From the NCBI GenBank assembly GCA_017979445.1, contig CM030711.1, positions 43,943,560 through 44,007,559 on the forward strand: DNA of 64,000 nt, read 5' to 3'. The position numbers and the translations under genes are program-made. The notes under the pieces were generated by a model, which saw only the letters and a list, made by a program, of their open reading frames with translations, made no database searches and was not told where the DNA came from. The stretch is from Akebia trifoliata. Its lineage: Eukaryota > Streptophyta > Magnoliopsida > Ranunculales > Lardizabalaceae. This document shows, piece after piece, positions 9,611-21,903 of the stretch; positions within the stretch are counted from its first letter, which is position 1; every line of letters begins with the position of its first letter.

Positions 9611-12600
9611 GGACGGTTCGACGGACGTTTTAGAAACCTGCTGAGAACGCGTCAGACGTCATTCCAAATTAGAAATCGATTTTATAAGTTTTTATAAAAA
9701 CTCCCTCGTTTTTTGTTTTTTTATTTTTAAACTAAACCAAATAACTCTCTATTTCTATTAATCTTCTCTCTCGATAGAAAACCCAACTCTCTTTTCTCTT
9801 GATCGACTGATCTTAAGAGAACGAATATCACGCTCTCTCTCTCTCTCTCTCGAAACCCCTATAAACCCATCAAAGCTTCTTCTTCATCTTCTCCTCCTTC
9901 TCTTAGCTCTTCTTCTCTACAATCCATCGAATATCTCCCACCAAAGCTTCAAGAGATCATAAAACTCTTCCAATAGGTAAGAGAACCCAAAGAAAAGTAC
10001 GAGCAACTACATTAATCTCTCTCTCTCGATCGACGATTTCAAAGAACCCGAACGATTTTGGTTCTCGCAGAGGTGACCTTCGATCCCGAATTTTTTACAT
10101 AAAAAAATTTGATTTTAGCTGGGTTTTATCCATTCTTGAGTATTTTTGGGTTTGATGGTTAATGCATTTTTATATTTAATGATGGATGAACATGGGTTGG
10201 AGTTATTGTGTATGAGGGGGAAACCATCTGTTGGATTGTATCGCAAATGCTCCTCAGTCTTTGTTGACTGGGATGAATCTTTTCTTTCTGTAAGCCTCAA
10301 TCCTTGCTTTTTTATTAGTTTTAGTGAATTTGTGAGATTTTATCACACGAATGTGAACTTTTATACTGATATAGTATTTGTCACATTTCATACATTTTTA
10401 CTGCTTAATCCTTGAGTAATCTTCTCATCTACGCACTTTATCCTACTGTGTGCAGCAACTAGATATTACATTTAGGCGGGACCCAACAATGTGTAATGAT
10501 GGGTTTGAGCTTTTATATTGATGGTTCTGTGGACATTGGTCTTGCGGTGTAGGTGGTCTGATGGTTATGTGGACATTGATTATATGGTTCAAGGTTCAAA
10601 CAAAATTTGTTGTAGTTATTTGGATTGAGGTCCAAATATAATTTTTGGCACTTTATTCTGTAGATAAGCAATGTCTTTTATAATTTTAAGAACTGTTTTG
10701 ATCTATGTTACTACTCTTTTGATCTTGCATGCTTTCTCTTTAGTTATTGGCAAATTATCTGCTTTAGTTGATAGTCAAATGATCAATTCTCTTCATGTTT
10801 TGTACTCCTTGATTAGGACTCCTTCGAGTAATTATCAAGGGTGTTGGTGCTGATGCTGTTGTTCTTTTGAGTGAGTGTTGTTCTGTTGTTCTGTTGGGTG
10901 TTGGTGGTGATGTGGCAAGAGTAAATGATGACTCAAAGATGCTACTAGCACAAGAAAGTAGATTCCTTACAGGAATTACAATGGGCCCATTTTCATTTTT
11001 TGAATGGATTATTGCTTTTTAAGATGTCAAAACACTTGGGTTAAGCTGGGATGTCAAAACAATTGGTTGGAGTGATACTTTATGTAAATTCTGAAATCTG
11101 TATAGTTGTTGCAGACTTCCATAGGCTTTAACCACTTTCAGATGGTATTTATATAGGCTTTAAGCCCTTTCATATGGGTTGTGTCAAGCTGCACATATTG
11201 ACTACAACTTTTAGATGGGTTTTGTCAGATGTTTGTTTTAGTTTAAGTTAAATTTGGATTTTAGATTTTTTTTTTATTGTGTTTGATTCCTTGATTATTG
11301 AAAAGAATAATCTTGGGTGATTCATCCATCGTCATCTTGGGTGAATTGTTTGATTTGTATACAAGAGGAGGCGCACTATTTTAAGGATCCAAATGACTGA
11401 TATTTAGGTGTCACATAAGGTCTGAGTTGATTTAGTGTCAAAGAGGTAAAATTCTGCTATCTTTTACCAGCTTTAAGATGATTGAAGTTGGTGTGGTAAT
11501 AGAATCTCTCTTTATTTATTGCTAAAGTTATTTGGGTATGTATGCATGCACCAAGATATGGTTGGATACATGGATCCATGGATTGAGTTCAAAAATCTCT
11601 TAATTGTCTTCTCCAAGTTCTAAATTCAGCTTGGGATCATGGATTGACCATAGCTGGTCAGAACCAACTAACATGTTATGAGAAGCAAAACTCTACTTCT
11701 CAGAGTTGGATTTATTCATCAAATGCATGCATGGTAACAACTTACCTCAAGTGAAATTAACTCGTTTAATTCAATGGGTATAACTTAGGTTGAAAGTATA
11801 TATTTTTATAACTCTGTGTGTGTGATTACGAAAAATTGCACCCCATTTGCCTTATCTATGATCATGATGTTTACATCTTATCCCAAGCATACCTACTTAC
11901 CTCAAGTGTTCATTTAATATTACAACTCTCTTGGCATCTCACAAACCTGGGTATACAATCATTTTTTTACGATATTTTTCTTTTATAAGTACCCATAAGG
12001 TCGACACTAGGTAGCCGATGTATGGCACGAACAAGCACCATATGGCATTCACATGGTCCCTGATTCTTACCCCCCATTTTTTATTAAGTACATAAGTACA
12101 TATTTCCTTTAGTTAGTGGTCGATGGACCAAGACAGATTTTAACCCAGGACTTGTAGACTTGTTAGTCTTTACTAACTCAGCAATATGTCTGACATCCTC
12201 AAAGAGATTTCTCAAAGTGGTAGAAACCATCCACATTTACTACCGTGGATGAATCACCAAATATTTATTATTTTCAATAATCAAGGAATCAAACACAATA
12301 AAAAAATTAATCTAAAATCCAAATTTAACTTAAACTAAAACAAACAAACAAATATCTGACAAAACCCATCTAAAAGTTGTAGTCAATATGTGCAGCTTGA
12401 CACAACCCATATGAAAGGGCTTAAAGCCTATATAAATACCATCTGAAAGTGGCTTAAAGCCGATGGAAGTCTGCAACAACTATATAGATTTCAGAATTTA
12501 CATAAAGTATCACTCCAACCAATTGTTTTGACATCTTACAAAGCAATAACCCATTCAAAAAATGAAAATAGGCCCATTGTAATTCCTACAAGGAATCTAC

Positions 12601-13989
12601 TTTCTTGTGCTTGTAGCATCTTTGAGTCATCATCTACTTTTGCCACATCACCACCAACACCCAACAGAACAATACTCACTCAATAGAACAACAGCATTAG
12701 CACCAGCACCCTTGATAATTACTTGAAGGAGTCCTAATCGAGGAGTACAAAACATGAAGAGAATTGATCATTTGACTATCAACTAAAGCAAATAATTTGC
12801 CAATAATTAAAGAGAAAGCATGCAAGATCAAAAGAGTAGTAACCTAGATCAAAACAGTTCTTAAAATTATAAAAGACATTGCTTATCTACAGAATAAAGT
12901 GCCAAAAATTATATTTGGCCTTCAATCCAAATAACTACAACAAATTTTGTTTGAACCTTGAACCATATAATCAATGTCCACATAACCATCAGACCACCTA
13001 CACCCGCAAGACCAATGTCCACAGAACCATCAATATAAAAGCTCAAACCCATCATTACACATTGTTGGGTCCCGCCTAAATGTAATATCTAGTTGCTGTA
13101 ACACAGTGGGATAAAGTGCGTAGATGAGAAGATTACTCAAGGATTAAGCAGTAAAAATGTATAAAATGTGACAAATACTATATCAGTATAAAAGTTCACA
13201 TTCGTGTGATAAAATCTCACAAATTCACTAAAACTAAGAAAAAAAGCAAGGATTGAGACTTATAGAAACGAAAAGGTTCATGCCAGTCAACAAAGACTGA
13301 GGAGCATTTGCGATACAATCCATAGATGGTTTCCCCTTCATACACAATAACTCCAACCCATGTTCATCCATCATTAAATATAAAAATGCATTAACGATCA
13401 AATCCAAAAATACTCAGGAATGGATAAAATCCAATTAAAATCAAAAAAATTTATGTAAAAAATTTGGGATCGAAAGTCACCTCTGCAAGAATCAAAATCG
13501 TTCGGGTTCTTTGAAATCGTCGATCGAGAGAGAGAGATCAATGTAGTTGCTCGTACTTCGCTTTGGGTTCTCTTACCGATTGGAAGAGTTTTACGATCTC
13601 TTGAAGCTTTGGTGGGAGATATTCGATGGATTGTAGAGAAGAAGAGCTAACAGAAGGAGGAGAAAATGAAGAAGAAGCTTTGATGGGTTTATAGGGGTTT
13701 CGAGAGAGAGAGAGAGAGAGCGTGATATTCGTTCTCTTAAGATCAGTCGATCGAGAGAGAAGAGAGTTAGGTTTTCTGTTGAGAGAGAAGATTAATAGAA
13801 ACAGAGAGTTATTTGGTTTAGTTAAAAAAAAAAAGCAAAAAACGAGGGAGTTTTTATAAAAACTTATAAAATCGATTTCTAATTTGGAATGACGTCTGAC
13901 GCGTTCTCAGCCGTTATTTTCTATAAATCCAACGAACGAAAGTCATGGGCTTCTCAACCGGTTTCTAAGACGTCCGTCGAACCGTCCCC
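9609..13989. mobile_element. 4.4-kb foldback transposon with arms of about 1.7 kb, inserted in a TA repeat
   Basis: The left arm (9609 to about 11335) and the right arm (about 12245 to 13989) are long imperfect inverted copies. The termini are GGGGACGGTTCGACGGACGT and its complement ACGTCCGTCGAACCGTCCCC (one base differs between the two). The inner ends meet at a GATTCATCC / GGATGAATC block, leaving a loop of about 0.9 kb. The right arm keeps about 47 bases (about 13912-13960) missing on the left. The element sits exactly within a TA microsatellite. No transposase frame is seen. MULE-related families that target TA repeats are known in plants (for example TAFT in maize); membership is inferred from target and end structure only. 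Confidence 0.75.
9770..10310 (+). other. Possible captured gene segment inside the left arm
   Basis: The arm starts with a sequence that looks like a plant 5' leader: CT repeats at 9833-9850, a run rich in CTTCTTC, then GGTAAGAG (donor-like, about 9975) and CGCAGAGGTGACC (acceptor-like, about 10066). It is followed by an open frame at 10146-10415 containing MMDEHGLELLCMRGKPSVG. I do not recognise the protein. An inverted copy with differences lies at about 13250-13830. This would fit gene capture by the element, but no parent gene is known. Confidence 0.3.
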
Positions 13990-14003
13990 TATATATATAT
14001 ATA

Positions 14004-14560
14004 GAGAGAGAGAAAGAGAGAACTGGTTTAATGTAAGGAACTTTAAAAGTTGCAATGTATAAAAACATAGTATGATATATTTTTTATACAGTATGATACA
14101 TTATTTTACATCTCTTATTTATGTTGTAAATCTATGATGTACTTGCATAAGTTCTGAATTTTGATGTTCTTGTAGTAATAAGTTTTATTGCTACAACTTA
14201 GGATCTGAAGAAAAATTGTATGGTAGTTTATTATTATCCATTTTCCAAAAAATGATAGAGATCCTACAATGAAACATTAACAGGTAAAATATTATTGTTA
14301 AATAAGAAATAGATATTGAATTTTGAATTATTGTTATAAAATAATATTAAATAATAATTTTTTATCTTTTTTCTAAGAACGCTTTGAATACAATGTTTAA
14401 TAATATTGTTATAAAATAATATTGAATAATAATTTTTTGTTGCAGACCTCATGATATGGTGAAATTTTTTTTATTCTTCCTCTATCAAAAATTCACTATT
14501 TTGGATCCCACTTAACGCGAATTTCATCAATTTCGTCGTTTTTCCTTTTTGCGAATTTCA
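14004..14560. other. AT-rich intergenic DNA between two foldback elements
   Basis: Starts with a GA-rich tail of the microsatellite. A short inner repeat is visible (TTGTTATAAAATAATATT near 14330 and again near 14407). No gene is supported. Confidence 0.5.
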
Positions 14561-14828
14561 TGATATGGTTAACATAACATATTTATTTAACTCATAAGTT
14601 TATCAAGTTTAAAATTATAAAAGTATTTCATTAAAGACTTTATTTTTTTTGAAAAATAATTGGAGATTACGACAAACTTGTTACTAAAAAAAATATTGCA
14701 ATTTTTACAAATATGCGACTTCATGCCTCCTCTTCTATCATACAAATCAACTCACTTAACATATTATTAAAGACTTGTAAAACAACCAAAAAAATAAAAA
14801 AAAAAATAATAAGAATAAAATATTTGTA

Positions 14829-14839
14829 TAAATATATAT

Positions 14840-14926
<87 letters not shown>
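14829..14926. repeat. Long interrupted TA microsatellite
   Basis: About 100 bases of TA units with a few slips, ending at the base before the left end of the MITE at 14927. The tract is resumed after its right end at 15305-15315. Confidence 0.9.
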
Positions 14927-14928
<2 letters not shown>

Positions 14929-15304
14929 GGGGCGTTCAATGGCCAACTTTTTAGCAAACTTTTTGGCAAAACATTTTTCAAAACATGAGTTAGAGGTTTT
15001 GGAATGGGCTGATTTTTGGTGAGGATGATCTCTACGGTGAGGAGATCATCATCACCAAAAATCAGCCCATTCCAAAACTTCTAATCCCATCAAAAACAGT
15101 TTACAAAAAATGGACGGTCCACGATTTTTCAGCTGGTAAACATGGGTTAGAGGTTTTGGAATGGGCTGATTTTTGGTGAGGATGATCTATTCACCGTAGA
15201 GATCATCCTCACCAAAAATCAGCCCATTCCAAAACCTCTAACCCATGTTTTGAAAAATGTTTTGCCAAAAAGTTTGCTAAAAAGTTTGCCTTTGAACGCT
15301 ACCC
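14927..15304. mobile_element. 378-bp foldback MITE inserted in a TA repeat
   Basis: The left end GGGGGGCGTTCAATGG and the complement of the right end, GGGTAGCGTTCAAAGG, open a long inverted repeat that continues through AACTTTTTAGCAAAC. Each half also holds its own smaller hairpin: GGAATGGGCTGATTTTTGG with its complement occurs twice (about 15000-15080 and 15157-15230). There is no coding sequence. Target and terminal G-run resemble the larger element at 9609-13989, but the sequences are not the same family. Confidence 0.8.
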
Positions 15305-17884
15305 TATATATATATGTATAAATACATACATATTTGAAAGATTTCACAGTACACAATTTTTTTAAATAGTTCTTGTAAAATTTTTATTTTTTTATAAATA
15401 GTATTTTTTTTACTAAAATGAAAATAACTTATAAGAAAACAACTATAAATTTAACCAAGGTAAATAAGTAGTATTTTAAATTAAATTAAAAAAATAAAAA
15501 ATTACAATAACCTTTTTGGTTTGGTAAAAAATTTGAGATAATGTAGATTTGTGCATTATAAATTAAATTTTTTAATCGTTGTTATGTCTAAACAATAGTT
15601 ATTTCTTTCGTTCAATTAACTTTTTTTTTCCGTCAAGTAGAATATTTTTACCGTTATCATCATTCAGTTCGTGTTCCTTCCATAATTCAATTGGATTTAT
15701 TTAAAGTTCATTTATTTTTGAAATTTAATTAAGGCTGCGACAAATCTGATAATAGAAATAAAAATAATATTGTTATTCTTACAAAGGTGCAACCTCTCGC
15801 ATCTTCTTTCATCATACGGATCAACTCATTCAACATGTCATTGAAGATTTGTAAAATGACGAAGAACAAAATAATAACGAGAAAAAATATTTATATATAT
15901 ACATGTGTAGAAATGTATACATACCTGACAGATATAATGGTACAAAGTTATAAATATGATAATCCTTATAGAATTTTTATGCTAATATTTTATTAGTTTA
16001 CCTTAGTCTTATTATAATACAAGAAAAATTACATCACCATGTGAGAATATGTCATTTTTAGTAAGTATTCTAATCAATTTCAAATACAAAGTCCTAACTA
16101 TTCTATCACACGTCTTATGTAAATACAAACTAAAAAGTTCAATTCTTGTATTTTTATTGATCCATTCACTATAAATTTTCTAAAACCCAATTTTGACATA
16201 TTATATAAATGAATTAATAATATTTTATTTATTGATTTTTAAATCATAAATAATTTAAATATTTAGATTAACGGTATATTAAACAAAAATATCTTGATTA
16301 TTGATGTATTTCAAGTAATATTTTTATTGTATTTGATTATTGGGTGTGTTTTAAATGATTAAATTTTATATTATTTGAGTATTGATGTTGTAAATATTTC
16401 AAAATAAAAAATAAAAACTTATTATGTATAAAAAATGAAAAATATTAAGATTACAGTTTTGAAAATATTGAATAATCATCTCAAATGAGTTTGTGTGGTG
16501 GGAGATTTACACTGATTCTTTTATCCTATCGGTTACCTGTAGGAATAATAATAAGATGGGTTTAACTTAACTCTTAACTCGACTCAATCCGATTAATTTA
16601 ATTTGTTCACCCCAAATCTATTCCAATGTCGATTCGAGTATACAAATTTTAACTCGTCCCTAATGATTTTTTTAAAATTCGTCCCAATACATTCTTTAAC
16701 ATATGAAGAGGTCTAAAAAAATTAAATCTTAATAAGTTTACCAGAGTAACATAAGTAACAAGAGAACATAAATTAATGAAATTACATATTAACAATGTTT
16801 TATTTATGAATATATAAATCGTAAATAATTTTAATATTTAGACTAACGGTATATTAAACAAAAATACATTGATTATCGATGTATTTTAAACAATATTTTT
16901 ATTGTATATATTTTGATTATGAGGGTGTGTTTTAAATGATGCTTAAATTATTCATTATCTAATTACTGAGGTTGTGTTCGTTATATAATGAAAAATAAAT
17001 TTAGTTCATTTTTCTATAATGTGTCGTTGAGGCACATATGATATGAATTAAATCATGTTGATTAGGCTCTATTAAGGCAGAGAAGTTTAAAACTATTTTT
17101 TTATATCGTTAGAGACTATCCGATACAATTTTGACTATATCGATAAGCACCTGTCAACATAAAACATGTTTATGTCAATGTAAATAATTTAAAAAAAAGT
17201 TTATTATGCGATGTATTTTATTATCTTATTAATTTAACTCATTAGGTTATTAAGTTTAAAATTATAAAATTAATTCATTAAAGATTTTATTTAAAAAATA
17301 ATAATTGAAGATTACGATAGATCCGTTATTAAAAAAATATTGTAATTTTTACAAATGTGTGAATTCTTCGCTCTTCTTATATTATACAAATCAACTCACT
17401 CAACATATCATTAAAGACTTGTAAGACAACGAATAAAAATATAAAATAATAATAATAATGAAATATTTGTATAAATACATACATATTTTTTGTAAATAAG
17501 TTCTTGTTAAGTTTCATTTTTTTTATAAATAAATTTTTTTATCGAAAAGAATATAACTTATATATAAAAAATGAAAATAACTTGTAAAAAAAAAAATTTA
17601 ACCAATATAAATAAGTAATATTTTAAATTAAATTAAAAAATAAAAAATTACAATAATCTTTTTTATTTGATGAAAATTTATTATATTTTTTCATCGTTGT
17701 CATGTCTAAACAATAGTCATTTCTTTCGTTCAATTAACATTTTTCCTTATCAAGTAGAATATTTTTATTATTATTATTACTCAGTTTGTCTTTCTTTAAT
17801 AATTCAATTGAATTTATTTTTAAAATTTTATTATAGGTGCGACAGACCTAATGCTATAAATAAGAATAATATTGTTATCTTAGA

Positions 17885-18195
17885 AAGGTGCGACCTCTTA
17901 CATCTTCTTCCATCATACAAATAAACTCATTCGACATATTATTGAAAATTTATAAGATGACGTAGAACAAAATAGTAATAAGAAAAAAATATTCATGTAT
18001 ACATACATATATAAATACACACATATCTAAGAGATATAATGGATGGATCGATTAAAATATAAAATGTCGAAGTTAGATTTTAGAAAATTTATAGTGGATG
18101 AATTTAAAAAAAAAATTTAGTTTATATTTTAAACAAAACAAATGATAAAATGATTAGAATATTGTATTTGAAACTGATTGTTATACTTACTAAAA
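17885..18195 (+). repeat. Direct repeat, copy 1 (partner 21588-21903)
   Basis: About 310 bp are nearly identical to 21588-21903, including GATATAATGGATGGATCG and AAATGTCGAAGTTAG. The two copies flank the lineage-B coat protein cluster at 18240-21580, so the cluster lies between direct repeats. Confidence 0.75.
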
Positions 18196-18239
18196 AGAAA
18201 CTTTTATCCCAAATTGATGAATAAGTCAGATTATGAATA

Positions 18240-18933
18240 AAAAAGTATGATGACACAATCAATTTATTATGGAAAATCTCTTTACGAATGGAATGTATAC
18301 GGATTATCAGAATATAACATTTTATCATTATTACAAGAAATGGATATGGTATCCACTGCTGCACAACCATACGCCTCTGACCATCAAATAACCCAGAGAC
18401 TAGTTTCAGGATTCACAGGACAATTAAAAGGATGGTGGGATAATTATGTCATTCAAGATCAAATAACTTTTATTATAATAAAAAACAAAATCACCGAAGA
18501 AGGAATACCCATAAAAAATAAACAAGGACTAGATACAGGAGATGCAGTAAATACTCTCATTTATGCCATAATAAGACATTTCATAGGAGACCCAGATCAT
18601 TATAGAGATAGGTCATCTAAATTATTAACCAATTTAAAATGCCCAAAACTCCACGATTTTAGATGGTACAAAGATGTCTTCCTTACAAAAGTAATGCTTA
18701 GAACAGACTGTAACCAAAGCTTTTGGAAAGAAAAATTTATCTCGGGACTGCCCACATTATTTGCAGAAAATGTAAGAACAAAAATTAGGTCTCTTAACAA
18801 TGGTAACATTCCATATAATGAACTTACATATAGACAAATCATTTGTTTCATCCATTCAGAAGGATTAAAAAGTGATGTTCTGAATTTATATTTTCGGGAA
18901 AATTACTTAATGGGTAAGAATAAGAATTTTTGA
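18240..18933 (+). pseudogene. Endogenous caulimovirid coat-protein fragment (lineage B, copy 1)
   Basis: An open stretch of 228 codons from 18247 encodes the conserved part of a plant pararetrovirus coat protein: GFTGQLKGWWDNYV (about 18410-18450), LKCPKLHDFRWYKDVFLTKV (about 18635-18695) and FWKEKFISGLPTLFAENVR (about 18720-18777). The viral protein is part of a larger polyprotein, and neither the movement protein before it nor the zinc knuckle after it is present here. The left junction is in the AT-rich array, and the right side joins unrelated sequence at about 18933. It is a fragment of an old integrated copy, not a working gene. Confidence 0.8.
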
Positions 18934-20390
18934 CTTTTTGGTGATAGCTTGACAAAAAGTAGAAAATCAAATTGTCAAAATCGTTGAGATCGATGATTTA
19001 TAATGCTTGATTTTGATTGTTGTAAAAGGTTGATCATCTCGACGATTGGATCAATGGTCGATCTCGATGAATCAAATCATTAATCACAACAATTGAAGGG
19101 GGTAAAGGGCATTAAGAAAGAGAAAGATTACCAACTGGATTATCACCAAAATTTAATAGGGTATTTAGAAAGAAATCCCACCCTTGGGATTCAATAAGTA
19201 ATTCCTCCCAATTTATTTTCTTTCTGCCCCACCCACCCTAAAAGTAGGTAGTATGGAGAGGTTAAAAAAGACATAGAAGGGACATGTTTTATTGTGGTGA
19301 ATTCGATAGGTTGGAGGCAAGATGGTGATTGATTGTCCGAGATGATTTTGGACTTTTTGAAGATTTAGGAGTTGGGTGTTGGTCATGGTGGCCATTGATG
19401 ACTTTTTAATGGTTTTTGGGGCTTTAAGAGGAGATGACTGAAGATTGGAGAGACGGTGGTGTGGTTTAAAATTTCTCAACAGTTGTGGCCATGTATGTGT
19501 TTGCGTTGATATTGAAAGTATGCTAATTTATTCAATGGTGTGTTATACATGAAAAGTAAATATAGCATTAGAAATTATGGAAATAAATTTAGATAATAAT
19601 TATCTTAAGAAACAAGAAATTAGAAGTAAATTTATTTTAATTCAAATATTTATATTCTATTGCATAACCTCCCATGAGTTTTATAATTATTACAGCGATC
19701 AAACTTAAAAAAGTAAATATCAATGAAAGATACTCCTAATTAATCTTTATTTTTGCATTTGCAATCTGCACCAAGTAAGCTCCATCTCCTATACAACAAA
19801 ATCAAGTTAAATTAGTTCAACAATTAACATATTTATTTTTATTTTTATTTTCTCAGAAATAGAAGAATTCTTTCTTAAAGATGGTTAGTAGAGTTTTAAG
19901 TTTATTTTAAATATCACAAATTCAATAATTAATAAATGGTTTATAATATCTTTGCATGAATTTTTTTAAGTATGAGTCTCTCTTATCAAATGAAAAATCC
20001 TAATAGTAAGTGAATAATAATTGTCACTATATAAATAATGGATTTAAGTAATAGTACCATAGTTGGTTATAGAGAAACCAAACTTTCACCCGTCTCAATG
20101 TTTGGGTGGCTTCTTATGCCGTGAAAGACCAGGGCTAACTCATATAGAAAAAAAATCAAAATAATAAATAATAGTAATAATGAATAATAAAATTAATAAT
20201 TTTCTTACGGATGACGTTCGGACACATGGATAGCTAGTAGAGTAGTTGTTTCAAAAACTATTCATACTTCAGATTATGTGCAATGATGGTTTTCCAGGAA
20301 GGAAGGTTTTTTGATGATTAGAAAAGTTTTAAAAGTTTTTTTGAAAAAAAATTTCCTTGTGGTTTTTTAAATTTCTTGAATACTTATTGT
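18934..20390. other. Non-viral intervening DNA
   Basis: No gene is supported. A mirrored, palindrome-like motif around GTTGAGATCGATGATTT and GATCATCTCGACGATTGG lies at 18980-19075. 19213-19480 has a minus-strand open frame without family features. The rest is AT-rich. Confidence 0.45.
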
Positions 20391-20840
20391 AAACTATAAC
20401 TTGGAGTGTCTTTAATCATTAACTGTTCCTTTTTTATTGTATCTCTTAATTGTAGAAGGTATCTTTTTTGTAATTCTGGATTCTCTATTTTGTCTATATA
20501 GTCAAATAATATTTTTTGTTCTCTTGTTAAAGTATTTATTGATTTGCATCTATATGTAATATTACAAAATTGTATTGATTTATACTTTTATTTGAATTGT
20601 TCTTTATTACTATCACTGGAACTTCGTATTATATCTGACTTTTCATCTAGGTCACTGCTTGAATAGTCTGAGTTGATCATTAAGTTAGATAATTGTGTTT
20701 TTAAGTTTTCATCTATTTCTAACTCATTTATTTTTTGTTTTACTTTACATTGATTTTTGTAATGTCCTATTTTTCCACATTTGTAACATTTATGTATTTT
20801 TATTGTTTGTCTTTGTTATTTTTGAGAACGTTCAAATGTT
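20390..20840 (-). pseudogene. Caulimovirid coat-protein C-terminus with CCHC zinc knuckle (lineage B)
   Basis: On the minus strand a CX2CX4HX4C knuckle (CYKCGKIGHYKNQC) is readable at about 20748-20789, followed by an acidic, Ser/Asp-rich stretch (DYSSSDLDEKSD, about 20630-20670) and then LTREQKILFDYIDKI near 20490-20540. This is the usual end of a caulimovirid coat domain before the protease. It is head-to-head with the next fragment, the junction being at about 20840. Confidence 0.65.
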
Positions 20841-21580
20841 TTTTATTTGACTTTGTTTTCTTTTCTAGATAAACAAGAAATGCTACAAGAAATAAATGAT
20901 AAACTTGTTAAATTAAATTTAGGAAAAGGAAAAGAAGTTACAGTACTAAACCAATTTGAAATAACAAAAACTGACAGTTCAGAATCAGAAACAAATTCTG
21001 AAGAACAAGAAGAAGAAGTCAACATAACTGATAAAGAACTCAAAAAACCTACACTTCAATTCCAAGACGAAGTAAATATGACGACAACTTTACATAAATC
21101 CAGATACAATAGACCAATGATGCCCAATTACTACAAAAGACCAAGTCTAATAGATATACAATATGAAAAAAGAAGTATGATGACACAATCAATTTATGAT
21201 GGAAAATCTCTCTACGAATGAAATGTAAACGGATTATCATGATATAACATTTTATCATCATTACAAGAAATGACTATAGTATCCACTGCTGCACAACCAT
21301 ACGCCTCTGACCATCAAATAGCCCAGAGACTAGTTTCAGGATTCACAGGACAATTAAAAGGATAGTGGTATAATTACGTCACCCAAGATCAAATAACTTT
21401 TATTCTAACAAAAAACAAAACCACCGAAGAAGGAATACCCATAAAAAATGAACAAGGACAAGGCACAAGAGATGCAGTAAATACTGTCATTTATGCCATA
21501 ATAAAATATTTCATAGGAGACCTAGATCATTATAGAGATAGGTCATCTGAATTATTAACCAATTTATGTAAGTTCTAGAA
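20841..21580 (+). pseudogene. Caulimovirid coat-protein fragment (lineage B, copy 2)
   Basis: The open stretch 20847-21221 encodes an acidic, Glu/Ser-rich linker (SESETNSEEQEEEVN) that precedes the coat core. After a stop at about 21221 the same coat core as at 18247 follows with further stops (for example W to stop in the GGWW region near 21364). It breaks off at about 21570 within the LTNL motif. It extends further upstream than copy 1 but is more damaged. Confidence 0.75.
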
Positions 21581-21587
21581 TTATTCT

Positions 21588-21903
21588 AGATGACCTCTCA
21601 CATCTTCTTCTATCATACAAATCAACTCATTCGACGTATTATTGAAAATTTATAAGATGGCGAAGAACAAAATAATAATAAGAAAAAAATATTCATGTAT
21701 ACATACATATATAAATACACACATATATAAGAGATATAATGGATGGATCGATTAAAATATAAAATGTCGAAGTTAGATTTTAGAAGATTTATAGTGGATA
21801 GATTAAAATTTTTTTTTAATTTTTTTAGTTTATATTTTACACAAAATAAATGATAAAATGATTAGAATCTTGTATTTGAAACTGATTATTGTACTTACTA
21901 AAA
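21588..21903 (+). repeat. Direct repeat, copy 2 (partner 17885-18195)
   Basis: Nearly identical to 17885-18195 with a T-run expansion near 21810. Immediately to the right the repeat array continues in inverted orientation. Confidence 0.75.

Larger units (their letters stand above)
14560..18239 (+). repeat. AT-rich satellite-like repeat array, block 1
   Basis: Diverged direct copies recur. The block AAGTTTAAAATTATAAAA...CATTAAAGACTTTAT with a following ACAAATCAACTCACT...CATTAAAGACTTGTAA is at about 14600-14780 and 17240-17425. A block with TTAACGGTATATTAAACAAA is at about 16268 and 16845. A block with CCATAATTCAATTGGATTTA and GGTGC(G/A)ACCTCT is at about 15680-15830 and 17790-17930. Part of 16030-16200 is inverted relative to 18040-18200. 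No protein signature is visible, and the family is not identified. Confidence 0.6.

Noticed and set aside
14713..14988. Open frame running through the TA microsatellite
   Set aside because: The translation is an Ile/Tyr repeat from TA units; it has no protein signature.
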